Positions 30,259-41,372 of a stretch of DNA of 64,000 nucleotides are shown in pieces; the stretch's first letter is position 1; each line of letters opens with the position of its first letter. The position numbers and the translations under genes are program-made. The notes beneath the pieces are model-generated. The model did not search any database and was not told the DNA's origin. It saw only the letters and a program-made list of their open reading frames with translations. Origin of the DNA: Leguminivora glycinivorella (taxonomy: Eukaryota; Arthropoda; Insecta; Lepidoptera; Tortricidae). The stretch covers positions 3,551,501 through 3,615,500 of the forward strand of contig NC_062990.1 in the NCBI RefSeq assembly GCF_023078275.1, read 5' to 3'.

Positions 30259-30807
30259 AGGGTTCCGTAGTCAACTAGGAACCCTTATAGTTTCGCCATG
30301 TCTGTCTGTCCGTCCGTCCGTCCGTCCGTCCGTCCGCGGATAATCTCAGTAACCGTTAGCACTAGAAAGCTGAAATTTGGTACCAATATGTACATCAATC
30401 ACGCCAACAAAGTGCAAAAATAAAAAATGGAAAAAATTTTTTATTAGGGTACCCCCCCTACATGTAAAGTGGGGTCTGATATTTTTTTAAATTCCAACCC
30501 CAACGTGTGATATATTGTTGGATAGGTATTGAAAAATGAATAAGGGTTTACTAAGATCGTTTTTTGATGATATTAATATTTTCGGAAATAATCGCTCCTA
30601 TAGGAAAAAAAAGTGCGTCCCCCCCCCTCTAACTTTTGAACCATATGTTTAAAAAATATGAAAAAAATCACAAAAGTAGAACTTTATAAAGACTTTCTAG
30701 GAAAATTGTTTTGAACTTGATGGGTTTAGTAGTTTTTGAGAAAAATACGAAAAACTACGGAACCCTACACTGAGCGTGGCCCGACACGCTCTTGGCCGGT
30801 TTTTTTT
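30259..30807 (+). mobile_element. 'AGGGTTCCGTAG...CGGCCAAGAGCG' element, copy B
   Basis: Uninterrupted ~550-bp reference copy for the family: start, (CCGT)n, TAATCTCAGTAACCG, ACCCCCCCTACATG, ATTTTCGGAAATAATCGCTC, CTGAGCGTGGCCCGACACGC. Confidence 0.88.
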
Positions 30808-30914
30808 CTTTTGTGCAATAAAGATTAAGTAGTATTAGTGAGAACTCCGCATCCACTATCTCTCCTAGATCGCATCTGAAAATAAACAATGTATCTGATA
30901 GCAACTGGGACACA

Positions 30915-31140
30915 GACATCACTTGAGCCGCAAAGTGGTCTCAAGATCGCTTCGAGCATTGTCTACCGTTGACACAGAATATGTCTAAAGCGAACGGGCC
31001 CTCTTTGTAACAAAGTGCTATAATTATAAATATTAACAAAGTCTTTTTGGAGAGAATTTACTTTTTAAACTAGCCGCAAAGTGGTCTCAAGATTGCTTCG
31101 AGTACTGTGTATACCGCCGATATAGAAATGAATGTTTAAA
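30915..31140 (+). repeat. Duplicated 'GCCGCAAAGTGGTCTCAAGA' unit
   Basis: The unit GCCGCAAAGTGGTCTCAAGA, then TTGCTTCGAG-like sequence and CCGCCGA/CCGTTGA starts at 30928 and 31072. A third relative is at 34213-34290. Confidence 0.7.
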
Positions 31141-31199
31141 GACTGGATGAGTAAAATGATTCATACTTGTAGCCTTAAAAGGTTTCTTATATAATTGAA

Positions 31200-31440
31200 A
31201 TCCATACTAATCCATATCCATCCATACTTCCATCCATACTGTCTGTCTGTCTGTTACGCTTTCCCGCTTAAACCACGCAACCGATTTTGATGAAATTTGG
31301 AACAGACAATCTTTAGACCCTGAGACAGAACATAGGCTACTTTTTATTTCGAAAAAAAGGGATGAAGGGGTTGAAAAAGAGGTTGAAAGTTTGTATGGGA
31401 TTTCTTAATTTTAAATGATAAAACCATGAAACTTTATATT
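31200..31440 (+). repeat. Dispersed repeat (CCATACTAAT...CTGTCTGT)
   Basis: TGTCTGTCTGTTACGCTTTC, ACCGATTTTGATGAAATTTG and GGGGTTGAAAAAGAGG are the body of a common lepidopteran repeat. Related starts are at 61245 (+) and, in reverse, 56470-56600 and 52455-52490. Confidence 0.65.
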
Positions 31441-31465
31441 TTAGCACTTGATTAGAAATCATTAA

Positions 31466-31767
31466 ACATATATTTAAAGTCACATACAGGTCGAACGCGA
31501 TTAATTAACATTATTTTTACCTTTAAAATAAACATGGTGGGAAATAAACATTAACTAAAAGCGGGTAGATTATATTTCTTTGTCTACCCCGAACATTTAT
31601 ATAAATTAATATCGGGTAGTTTTGTGTTGTTTACATCTCCGGTGACATTTTTCTGGGACGTCAGTCTTCCGCGACCACGGCCAGTGCAACCTGGCCGAAA
31701 CGTTGGGAAAAAAGGTAAAAATAATGTTAATTAATCGCGTTCGACCTGTATTTGACTTTAAATATGT
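31466..31767. mobile_element. MITE with ~58-bp terminal inverted repeats
   Basis: The arms 31466-31524 and 31711-31767 pair almost fully, with CAGGTCGAACGCGATTAATT mirrored at the right end. The interior contains CCAGTGCAACCTGGCCGAAA. No coding sequence. Confidence 0.82.
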
Positions 31768-31811
31768 GTACAAAGCGCGAGAACTTAAAGTGTTATATCA
31801 TTAAACATCTT

Positions 31812-32190
31812 GATAAGGGATAGGGATAGGGATAGCGATAGGGATAGCGATAGGGAAAGCGATAGGGATAGCGATAGGGATAGCGATAGGGATAGCGATA
31901 GGTATAGCGATAGGGATAGCGATAGGGATAGCGATAGCGATAGCGATAGCGATAGCGATAGCGATAGCGATAGCGATAGCGATAGCGATAGCGATAGCGA
32001 TAGCGATAGCGATAGCGATAGCGATAGCGATAGCGATACGGATACGGATACGGATACGGATACGGATACGGATACGGATACGGATACGGATACGGACACG
32101 GACACGGACACGGATACGGATACGGATACGGATACGGATACGGATACGGATACGGATACGGATACGGATACGGATACGGATACGGATACG
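31812..32190. repeat. Three-block hexanucleotide array GATAGG/GATAGC/GATACG
   Basis: 31812-31926 mixes GATAGG and GATAGC, mostly alternating. 31927-32034 is pure GATAGC (18 units). 32035-32190 is GATACG (26 units) with three consecutive GACACG units at 32095-32112. Open frames across it on both strands are by-products of the repeat. Confidence 0.97.
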
Positions 32191-32495
32191 GGTAATATGG
32201 GTATTGTTAGCGGGATACGGATAATCGGTCGGCGGTCTCTTACAATCAATGTGCTCTAAGACGATCGTTGTTTGCTTGCTTGAAGATTACGTTTGAGATA
32301 GACATAGACATAGACATAGAATGGCTTTATTTAATATCACAAATTTCACAAATGTTAAAATTAAAATAATTAGGTCAAACATGGATATTAAAAAGGGGCG
32401 CGACTCAGCATAATGTTGCAGTAATTTTTTACTGCAACGCTGGTTTTCAGTCGGACCCTAAGTACTTCACTAAACCTAAACTAATTAACCTAAAC

Positions 32496-32688
<193 letters not shown>

Positions 32689-32764
32689 TGTGTGGGCGCG
32701 CGTGTGAACCTATTGCGTATGATTGCGCGTATAAAAGCGCTATAATAGGGAACTGTAGTCAAAA

Positions 32765-33000
32765 CAAAATAATTTATACCATGCACGAAATAAAGCATCA
32801 GATAATTATAAGAAAAACATGGACAGAAGTTATTTTTAAATCCAATTTCTATTTAATAAGTCACGTAGAAATATATAAATTAACTGAGTTGACCGTGACG
32901 TCACCCAATTCGACATCATACAAACTCCATATTAGTAAGTTGTTCAAATTCGCCTTGACAGTTCTTACAAAGAAGCCGATTTCACTAAGAAGCAAGTAGC
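32765..33000 (+). repeat. Dispersed repeat shared with 41150-41372
   Basis: CATCAGATAATTATAAGAAA, TTTAAATCCAATTTCTATTT and TGAGTTGACCGTGACGTCAC recur in reverse orientation at 41150-41372. Confidence 0.8.
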
Positions 33001-33092
33001 CTATATGTGTATACAAGTATACATTATACATATTCAACGTTTATAAACAAAAGGCAACTGTTGTATGCGTACAATATTAATATTAAGACGGC

Positions 33093-33310
33093 CGGTCTGG
33101 CTCAGTCGATAGTGACCCTGCCTGCTAAGCCGCGGTCCTGGGTTCGAATCCCGGTAAGGGCATTTATTTGTGTGATGAGCACAGATATTTGTTCCTGAGT
33201 CATGGGTGTTTTCTATGTATGTATGTATTTATCTATGTATGTATTTATCTATTTAAGTATGTATATCGTCGCTTAGCATCCATAGTACAAGCTTTGCTTA
33301 GATAAGTATA
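33093..33310 (+). mobile_element. tRNA-headed SINE (type 1)
   Basis: Head: GGCTCAGTCGATAGTG (box A), GGGTTCGAATCCCGG (box B). Body: GTGTGATGAGCACAGATATT, then TGAGTCATGGGTG, and a (GTAT/TTAT) tract, ending TAGTACAAGCTTTGCTTAG. Other copies on the minus strand are at 36483-37425 (split) and 49445-49703. Confidence 0.85.
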
Positions 33311-33654
33311 AGCAAAATGTAAAAAATTGTAAGGGATAATAGAAAAAAGTACTTTTTACCCACCGATCATAGTCTCGAAATACGGGCTATGTGGGATGTT
33401 TATAAAGGTTTCCCCAGCGTATATAGAATTACCTACGCTGTGGTCGATGTGTAATATTCTAATATTTCTACAATCATTGCAAGCAAAAGTATTATGTGCA
33501 ATCGAAATAATCGCAGATAAATATACCTACAGAGAAACCTACGGTCCCTACGGATCCAAATGAAAATCTTAATGAATACTTTTATTACGCGGGCGAAGCC
33601 GCGGGTAAAAGCTAGTGTCTAATAAATGTCTAATTATTTGTCTACCTTACGGTT

Positions 33655-34180
33655 TACCATAAGTTTGGGCGGGACATGTTGCTGGGCAGAGTGATGGCAG
33701 GTGGATGACAATGTTAACAGAATGGTGGCCGCTTACAGATGTAAGAAGCGCTTGGCATCCGTTGTCTCGTTGGGTGGACATCCGGAAAATAGCGGATCAT
33801 GTCGGGATGAGAATAGTTTAGGACCGGGCCAATGGCGTACTATAAGAGAGGAAATTCACACGAAAGACGACTCAGATCTAGAACGAAGAGGCCAGATACC
33901 GGTGTATACATTGGTCAAAGCTTTTCACCATCCAAATGTCATGAAGAGTCTTAAACCACTGAGCACACTATACAGCGCTGCCCTCTGCATGCTTTCTCAG
34001 GCCCTCCGGAAGACCTGTTTAAATTAACACAATCTCAATTGACGCAATCTCGGACCCTGAATGTGGACTTATAATTCTAGCTACATATTGTTTTACAGTT
34101 TATGTAAATGCGCCATACGAACAAGTAAGAGAGGCCGATGCTCAGCAGTCGATAAAGGGTTGATATGATGATGATGATGA
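33655..34180 (+). pseudogene. Decayed RTE-like LINE 3' end
   Basis: The region has a degraded C-terminal frame and ends with AGGCCGATGCTCAGCAGTCG, then ATATGATGATGATGATGAG, the usual end of RTE-type LINEs in insects. A weak sense frame lies at 33701-34027. No intact domain remains. Confidence 0.5.
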
Positions 34181-34290
34181 GTGAAATATACCTAATAGAA
34201 ACTGTGTCACAGACACCTCTTCAGCCACAAAGTGGTCTCAAAGACCACTTCAAGTTCTACCTACCGCCGACACAATATATTTAAAGTGTT

Positions 34291-35579
34291 GCCTTTGTCT
34301 TATCTTTCCGATCAAAAAGGCTGGAACTGGGTCAAGATGCTGGGCTTATAACGTACATTTCATTTTGAGGGGTTTTTATCAAGCTTCCAAAGGGTAGAAA
34401 TTGAAAAGTCGACAAGTGGTCCACCTGGAAAATTTACTTCTGAATAAGTTCGAGATGATAATATTTAAGGAAGATTATTTTTTGAAGTATTTATTTTATT
34501 GCTCGTGCTTATTTATAATTTGTTTTTTTCATTAGATTCCGCGGGTTTTTTTTTGCAATTAGTATTCTCGCCTAACTAAACCTACCTACCATAAATTGTA
34601 GTTTTTTTTTGCTACCTATTAGATGTCAAATCTATCATTAAACTTTCAACGGTCAATACTTAATAAGAAATAAAACTATGAAAACGGATTAAGTCGCGTA
34701 TAATGAATTATCCCATCCCATAGCTTAATTAACAGTGTGTGAAGCTGCCTTAGTTTTATTTCATGAGTAACTGTCGGGGTAACCGAAGACAATATTATGG
34801 TGAAGACTTAAATTATATCGGGAATCAATCCACATCGCAATAATGTTCTAAAATTCGGTAAGTACCTATAAGAAAAACAAGATGTTACAGAATATTTTTC
34901 AGAGTCTTTTGTGGAACACCCTATAAAAAGTTAAAAGCTACATAATCTACCTAAAATCTTGGTTAATTAATTTATTTTACATGAATGTATATTTCCTTAT
35001 AAATTACTTTGAGGATTTGTATTGTATATGAACAATGTATGATATCACAACTTAAGCGGCTTAACCTAACAATTTCTCTCAACTAAGTTGATAGCTAGCG
35101 GGGTTGTGGACTGTTATTATTGACGTGAAATGATGAAAACATGTAATAAAAGCACTAATTTTAATTATTGGTAAACAAACACAAGCTTATTTACAGTTTC
35201 GTGACAGAAGGCAGACTGAAGACTGATCAATCATATTTCAAACAATGAGAACAGTTTTCGAAAGTGACATTATTTTAAACTAATACTTACTATAAAGAGG
35301 TCGCGCACCAGCCAGTCGCCAACATAAGTTTTACAAAATTTATGAATCATTCTCAACTTTAACACAAGAGAAATACAATTCAATTTGTTAAACGCAATAT
35401 TAGAACGTTTCAATATTAGCAGTTGGCATTACTGTTTATTATTGAACCTTATTAAATGAGTAGTTTTAGTAGTATCAGTAGTATGAGGTAGCTAGTAAAT
35501 TGAAACCACAAATTAGAACGTTGCGTATAGCGAGTTAGGAATATTGAAGTTTCAGTGAAAAAATATCTGTAGTAATTAA
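34291..35579. other. No recognised feature
   Basis: 1.3 kb of AT-rich sequence with no domain-bearing frame and no repeat partner found in the window. It may include host non-coding DNA. Confidence 0.4.
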
Positions 35580-35885
35580 CAAAGAGGATCGAGTATTATA
35601 GAGAGTTACTGTCAAAGTAAAACGTGTAATCACAGTGCAAAGACGGCCCTCTCTCGATACAATCTTAAAACTTTTGAACATCAGTTTTGACAATTTGGCC
35701 CATATTATTACCTACCTAGAGATGTGTTAAAATGTCAAATATTAATATTAGCGCCATCTAGCCGAGCGTTCCCCAAAGGTGTAACGCCATCTAGGCCACC
35801 ATACCTTTTTCTCTATGGCTTTGAGGTACGTTTTTTTTTAGAATTTATCCGTCTATACAATATACGGAGTCACATATATCTTTAT
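35580..35885 (+). repeat. Dispersed repeat shared with 51940-52205
   Basis: AAGAGGATCGAGT, AGAGAGTTACTGTCAAAGTA, GACAATTTGGCCCATATT, AGCCGAGCGTTCCCCAAAGG and TTTTTCTCTATGGCTTTGA recur in the same order. The first copy has an extra CAGTGCAAAGACGGCC-containing stretch. Confidence 0.82.
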
Positions 35886-36255
35886 TTATTTATTTATTTA
35901 TTTATTGTTCAGAACACATACAGTCATAATTATATCAAATAACATAGGTAGCAAACATGTATAAGGTATAAAAGACCTGGAGGTTCATAAATGTTTTAAA
36001 AAGTAGGGTATACATCAAAAACATGCAAATGCGTCTTTGCGAAGAGAAAAACATATGATAAATTTACTTTAACAACAAAAGTTTAGATCTAATATGTCCT
36101 TTTAAAGCTGGAAGTGAATGCATAAATGGATCGATGTCATAGAAATACTCATTGTAATTTTTAGATACACGTTTGAAGAAAGTATCTTTAGTAATTAATA
36201 AATAAATAAATTTTGGGGACATCTTATTACGCAGATAAACTTAGCCCCAAACCAC

Positions 36256-36480
36256 AGTATAATAGAGTACTATCGTACAGTATGGTCACTCCCGCTCCCC
36301 GCTGAAAGTGCCGTCCACCCCCTCCCGGTTACCTCACAGTTACCGCCTGTCAAAAACGCGAACAGTCGACCTGTCATATTTCACTTATACAAGCATAGTA
36401 CGCGTTCACCTACACGAGCTTAGACTGTGTGCTTAGGAACGCGCCTCTTTCATAATATTGGAACGCTAGTGTCCGAGGTG
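36256..36480 (+). repeat. Dispersed repeat shared with 57437-57665
   Basis: CGTACAGTATGG, CACTCCCGCTCCCCGCTGAA and TGTCAAAAACGCGAACAGTC through GTGTCCGAGGTGTG are shared over ~220 bp at high identity. Confidence 0.85.
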
Positions 36481-36482
36481 TG

Positions 36483-37425
36483 CCCAAACTAAGCAAAGCT
36501 AGTACTATGGGTCATATGGGTGCTAAGCGAAATAGATAAATACATACTTATACATGTATATGTCGCAGTAAGATAGATAAAACCGTTATATAGTTATAAC
36601 CCTAGGAATATAATTATACGTCGTAACATAGTTAAACGAAAGCGATTAATTGCTATCTTACTAGGAATATAACTATAATACGTTACTAGTTTAGTCAAAT
36701 AGTTATATGACTGGATTCAGTCTAGTGAAATGATTGTAGGCAGGAGTGCGGCGGTGCGGCAGAGGTATAGTTATAACCCTAGGGATATAATTATATGCCG
36801 TAACATAGCTAAACAAAAGCGATTCTTAACCATCTTACTTAGGAATATAATTATAATACGGTAGGTACTCGTTTAGTTACATAATTATATCACTGGATTA
36901 AACTTAGTCTAGGGATATAATTATAATACGTCTCTAAGTGGTACTGGAACCGGGAGTCCCGGTTCTTTATAGTTCTATACCAAAAAAAATCAAAAGGAAC
37001 CCTTATGTCGCGACTCTGTCCGTCCGTCTGTGTGTTTAGAGAGAATAAGCAAATTAGATTGGAAATAATTAACAAATTCTTGCCCTAAACAATTCTTCAC
37101 TGTGGTTTGTTTGTTTAACGCATATAATTATATCCCTAGGGTTATAACTATACCTCCGCCGCACCGCCACACTCCTGTCTACAATCATTTCACTAAACTG
37201 AATCCAGTCATATAACTATTTGACTAAACTAGTAACGTATTATAGTTATATTCCTAGTAAGATAGCAATAAATCGCTTTCGTTTAACTATGTTACGACAT
37301 ATAATTATATCCCTAGGGTTATAACTATATGACGGCTTTATCTATCTTACTGCGACATATACATAGAAAACATCCATGACTCAGGAACAAATATCTGTGC
37401 TCATAACACAAATAAAATATAGCGC
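36483..37425 (-). mobile_element. SINE type 1 split by a palindromic element
   Basis: 36483-36560 holds the 3' end of the SINE (reverse of GCACCCATA...GCTTTGCTTAG), and 37358-37425 holds the middle (reverse of GTGCTCATAA...TTTCTATGTATA). The intervening 797 bp is the inserted element. Confidence 0.8.
36561..37357. mobile_element. 797-bp palindromic element with CCCTAGGG-centred modules
   Basis: The ends are TGTCGCAGTAAGATAG and its reverse. TATA flanks both sides (36557-36560, 37358-37361). The arms are ~230 bp, each a series of related modules: ATAGTTATAACCCTAG, GTTAAACGAAAGCGAT, TATAGTTATA, and AGTCATATAACTATTTGAC-type sequence. A third, direct copy of the module series lies at 36767-36930. 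The centre (36945-37085) contains part of another repeat (ACCGGGAGTCCCGGTTC). No protein is encoded. Confidence 0.88.
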
Positions 37426-37642
37426 GATATGTAAAGTACAATTTACACTTCTTTCTTTCCCATATTTTTATATCTTTGTAGTGGAAGTAAACTACACGTC
37501 TCTTTACCGAATGCTGTTTGAACCGTCTCCCGTAATCTCCACTTACGTTTTAAAATGTTTCTTTATTCTAGAACGTTCCGTTTTCTTTGTGGGGTTAAAT
37601 ATGATTTAAATTTTTAGTTCAGGCTTTGCTCGCTATCTTTTT

Positions 37643-38573
37643 AGGGTTCCGTAGTCAACTAGGAACCCTTATAGTTTCCCGTGTCTGTCCGTTCGTCCGT
37701 CCGTCCGTCTCAGTGACCGTTAGCACTAGAAAGCTGAAATTTGGTACCAATATATATGTATATTAATCACGCCGACAAAGTGCAACAATAAAAAGGAATA
37801 AAAAATTGTTTTATTAGGTACCCCCCCTACACACGTAAAGTAGGGAGTGATTTTTTTCCTTCCAAGCCTAACGTGTAATATATTGTTGGATAGGTATTTA
37901 AAAACCGGCCAAGAGCGTGTCGGGCCACGCTCAGTGTAGGGTTCCGTAGTTTTCCGTATTTTACTCAAAAACTACTGAACCTATCAAGTTCAAAACAATT
38001 TTCCTAGAAAGTCCTTATAAAGTTCTACTTTTGGGATTTTTTTCATATTTTTTAAACATATGGTTCAAAAGTTAGAGGGGGGGGGGACGCACTTTTTTTT
38101 CCTTTTGGAGCGATTATTTCCGAAAATATTAATATTATCAAAAAACGATCTTGGTAAACCCTTATTCATTTTTAAATACCTATCCAACAATATATCATAC
38201 GTTGGGGTTGAAATGAAAAAAAATATCAGCCCCCACTTTACATGTAGGGGGGGTACCCTAATAAAACATTTTTTTCTATTTTTTATTTCTGCACTTTGTT
38301 GGCGTGATTGATATACATATTGGTACCTAATTTCAGCTTTCTAGTGATAACGGTTACTGAGATTATCCGCGGACGGACGGACGGACGGACGGACGGACGG
38401 ACAGACAGACATGGCGAAACTATAAGGGTTCCTAGTTGACTACGGAACCCTAAAAATGAATACGGGGTTCCGACAATAATTTTTTGATATTGTCAATATT
38501 TTCGGAAATAAACGCTCCAAAAGTTTTAAAAAATGTGTCCCCTCCCTCCCTCTAACTAGTGCCTACGCCAAAT
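37643..38573 (+). mobile_element. 'AGGGTTCCGTAG' element, copy C, interrupted
   Basis: The plus-strand copy runs 37643-37900 and resumes at 38456-38573 with the expected ATGAATA, TATTTTCGGAAATAAACGCT and CCTCTAAC blocks. Its right end is missing. Confidence 0.85.
37901..38455 (-). mobile_element. 'AGGGTTCCGTAG' element, copy D, nested in copy C
   Basis: Complete minus-strand copy from AAAACCGGCCAAGAGCG to TACGGAACCCTAAAA, inserted in the A-rich site of copy C after ATAGGTATTTA. Confidence 0.88.
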
Positions 38574-38665
38574 CTTGGGATTCGTTATCAATGCGGAACC
38601 CAGGCACCCAGCTCCCATGAACTGTCAACAAACAAATGCCGGGATAACGCAAGGAGGGTGACTCA
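38574..38665 (+). mobile_element. SINE type 2, 3' fragment
   Basis: ACTAGTGCCTACGCCAAATC through AATGCCGGGATAACGCAAGG matches the 3' half of 29125-29405 and 55340-55440. Confidence 0.7.
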
Positions 38666-38934
38666 TCAACTTTACTGAAGCACTATGTATTAGAATATTG
38701 TAAATCAACACCGAAAACCTACATAACGACTCCTTAGCCACAAGGGAATACTATGTTTCGGAATCCCGGAAACTCTATTTACTGAGTTTTTAAAGTTTTT
38801 CATTAAATTATGATTTCGAAGCTGAATATTCAGCAGGTTTACGGAGTTCCTAACTGCATTTGGGATATTGAGTTCGTGTTTTGCTTAAATATTTACAATT
38901 TCGTTACTTTTACGTGTATTTAGAAAAATTATAT

Positions 38935-39045
38935 GGGATAGGAGGCAAACGAGGAGACAGGTCGCCTGATGGTAAGCGCCCCCTATTGCTCCAACAGTTT
39001 AATTCGTCATTTTCATTACCAACTTATCTGAAAGAGATCGCTGTT
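38935..39045 (+). repeat. Fragment of 'GGCAAACGAG...CGCCTGATGGTAAGCG' repeat
   Basis: GGATAGGAGGCAAACGAG, then GGTCGCCTGATGGTAAGCGC, a frequent lepidopteran retroposon tail. Related fragments: 51770-51840 (-), 52385-52415 (-), 11245-11275 (-), 60150-60245 (+). Confidence 0.65.
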
Positions 39046-39219
39046 TAGCAATAACCCCGCATGTTACCTACTATTTGATATATTTTCTGGATTTTTATGT
39101 TTTTATGTAGGGTTGAATATAGCAATTTATGTTTTTATTGACGGAACAATGGTTTTCCGGACATTTGAGAAGCGTGTGAAGCCGTAGCCAACATCTAGAG
39201 TCCCTTTTGGATATGAAAT

Positions 39220-39745
39220 ATCTTATACTATTAAACGAGCAATTCTTGTATATTTATTTATTTATTTATTTATTTATTTACATCTTATACTATTAAACGA
39301 GCAATTCTTGTATATTTATTTATTTATTTATTTATTTATTTATATATACCGACGATCTCGGAAACCGCTCTAACGATTTCGCTGAAATTTGTTTTGTGGG
39401 GGTTTTCGGGGGTGAAAAATCGATCTAGCGTAGCCTTAGATCCCGGAAAACGCGAATTTTCGAGTTTTCATGAGTTTTTCTTTCGCATTTGTAAACGTAA
39501 AATATGGTCCTTAATTTCGCCGCGCGCGCATCGATTCCGCTTAGCTCAGTCGCACGAGGTCGGTCTAATGTACGCAGATAGATCGTAGGTGTCAGGGTTT
39601 CGAATCCCGGTCAGAAATTACGTTTTTGTTTTTTGTCTTTTTTTTTTTGTTTTTGTATTTATAAGAGTTTTTTTTTTATCTAAAGACGTGATATATTAAA
39701 ATAGAACCGAGCGAAGCTCGGTCGCCCAGATATTTAGGATTAAAC
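39220..39745 (+). mobile_element. Non-autonomous element with duplicated 5' end and 3' stem
   Basis: The start unit ATCTTATACTATTAAACGAG, then CAATTCTTG and (TTTA)n, occurs at 39221 and 39282. The body has CCGACGATCTCGGAAACCGC and GAAAAATCGATCTAGCG. A tRNA-like stretch (TTAGCTCAGTCG, GGGTTTCGAATCCCGG) lies at 39540-39617. It ends with the stem ACCGAGCGAAGCTCGGT at 39706-39722. Confidence 0.7.
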
Positions 39746-40124
39746 CGAGCAATTGCTGCCCGTCAAAAGCTTTTCATTATTAAGTAGGTACGTATACGAA
39801 CGGGTTCTTCATAGTTTTAGCAAAGATTATGGATTGGTTTGTGGTTTTACTTGCAAAATAAGTATGATCTACACACAAAAATCAAACAACTTAAAGTTTT
39901 CTTAATTAAACTTGGAATGATAATCAAAACAAAAGGTAAAAGCTGACGTTATGAAAGTGTGTGAAGCGAAAGTGATTTGTCAGGATCGTAGTAAATGGAA
40001 ATCCGTGATCTCTGCCTACCCCTCTGGGAAACAGGCGTGATTGTATGTATGTATGTAAAAGCTTACTTTGCTATTCAAAAACAGATAGCAAAATTGCATT
40101 TTATTCTGATTTTATCCACAAGAG
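39746..40124. other. Mostly unrecognised; one SINE-like tail
   Basis: A fragment of the (TGTA)n retroposon (TCTGCCTACCCCT, GGCGTGATTGTATGTATG) lies at 39990-40065. Nothing else is recognised. Confidence 0.5.
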
Positions 40125-40470
40125 TGCAAAGTAATTTCATACAACTTTTAACTTGAAGTCTTAAGCTGGCTGGTAGAATTTACCAATAAATGACGATTTT
40201 GAATCATAAATATTGAATAAATTGATAGATTTGATTTAATTTGATGTTTATAGTCAGTATTTTGTTCGTGTTGGTGTGGTGAAAAATTTTGTGTTTCACT
40301 CGGTGGCAAAGTTTGTTTAACCTTCGTGCCTTGAAATCCTCGCAACGTTCAAGATTCCACTTTTTGAACCACTCGCTACGCGGTTCAATATTGGAATCTT
40401 TCACGTGCTCGAGTATCAATATTGGCACGTGCGGTTAAACAACAACTTTGCCCCCTTGTAAAACCAATAA
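40125..40470 (+). repeat. GGCAAAGTT foldback family, copy
   Basis: Collinear with 10555-10810: CTTAAGCTGGCTGGTAG, GTTTCACTCGGTGGCAAAG, CAACAACTTTGCCCCCTTGT. Confidence 0.82.
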
Positions 40471-40921
40471 CTATATCAATATTTTCATGAACGAATATCA
40501 TGAATTTAATTTATGATTGTGTTTAGCAGTTTTTCTTAAAAAAATAAGCTTATATTTATAAATATGTACAAAAAATGTCTTCCACAAAACAAACTTGTCA
40601 AACACCACCCCAAAACTGTAGGGTAAAAGACCCGACCGTCGTCCCATAAATCTTTTGACGTCGAGATCAAAATGAACAGTTATCTGTTATCTCGCGAGAT
40701 CTCTGTAGTGGGAAGACAAATGGCAGGCAGTCGTCGACTTGATTTGTGTTCTGTTTATTATATATTGGGTCGTCCTATAGGTATATTTACCCTATGCAGT
40801 TGCGACATATACAATCTAAATAGTGTGTATTTTCTTTTGCATTGGGTGAAAACAATTTCATGGCAAAGTAATCAAACCTAACTAAATCTATCGCATTTTT
40901 AATTTAAAAGAAAAATGGAAA
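40471..40921. other. No recognised feature
   Basis: No supported gene or repeat. Confidence 0.45.
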
Positions 40922-41015
40922 AATTCACAGGCAGGATTTGATTTGAACCTGCGACCAACGCCTTTGCCGGAGCCTTCGCTAAGACCAACTTAGCCACGGA
41001 GGCCTGCTGGATGCG
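40922..41015 (-). mobile_element. tRNA-like SINE head (type 3), solitary
   Basis: On the minus strand, GCCTCCGTGGCTAAGTTGGT holds a box A-like TGGCTAAGTTGG and CGCAGGTTCAAATC a box B-like sequence 50 bp later. The acceptor stem does not close as in a true tRNA, so a SINE head is the better call. Confidence 0.6.
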
Positions 41016-41149
41016 TGCGATTTTTCCATGCCTACCCTCAACTTCCAAACACCTTAGGGTACATATCTACCTGTAAGAATGTATCTTGGTAAGCACTAGC
41101 GTTTTTACGCTACTTGCCTCCTATACTTGTACTAATATGTATTCTGTGC

Positions 41150-41372
41150 CTCCTAGTCAAATCAGCTTCTTTTTAAGAACTGTCAAAACGAATTTGAACG
41201 ACTTTGTAATTTGGAATTACCTAATATGAAATCGAGTTGAGTGACGTCACGGTCAACTCAGTTACTTTATATTTCTACCGGACTTATTAAATAGAAATTG
41301 GATTTAAAAATGACTTCTGTTCATGTTTTTCTTATAATTATCTGATGCTTGATTTCGTGCATAGTATGAAAG
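41150..41372 (-). repeat. Dispersed repeat shared with 32765-33000
   Basis: Reverse-oriented copy, ~80-90% alike by eye. Confidence 0.8.

Noticed and set aside
31785..32259. Open frames of 149-154 codons on both strands (DSDRDS-type and SVSVSL-type proteins)
   Set aside because: They are simple translations of the GATAGC/GATACG hexamer array; no start context, splice signals or domain.
33093..33175. Possible functional tRNA gene
   Set aside because: Box A and box B are present, but the acceptor stem does not close and the SINE body follows directly; other copies exist at 36483 and 49445.
39540..39617. tRNA-like segment with GGGTTTCGAATCCCGG
   Set aside because: It has no closed acceptor stem and lies inside a dispersed element, so it is called as part of that element.
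39706..39745. Helitron 3' end (stem ACCGAGCGAAGCTCGGT)
   Set aside because: A stem is present, but the expected CTRR terminus right after it is not clear, so the class was left open.
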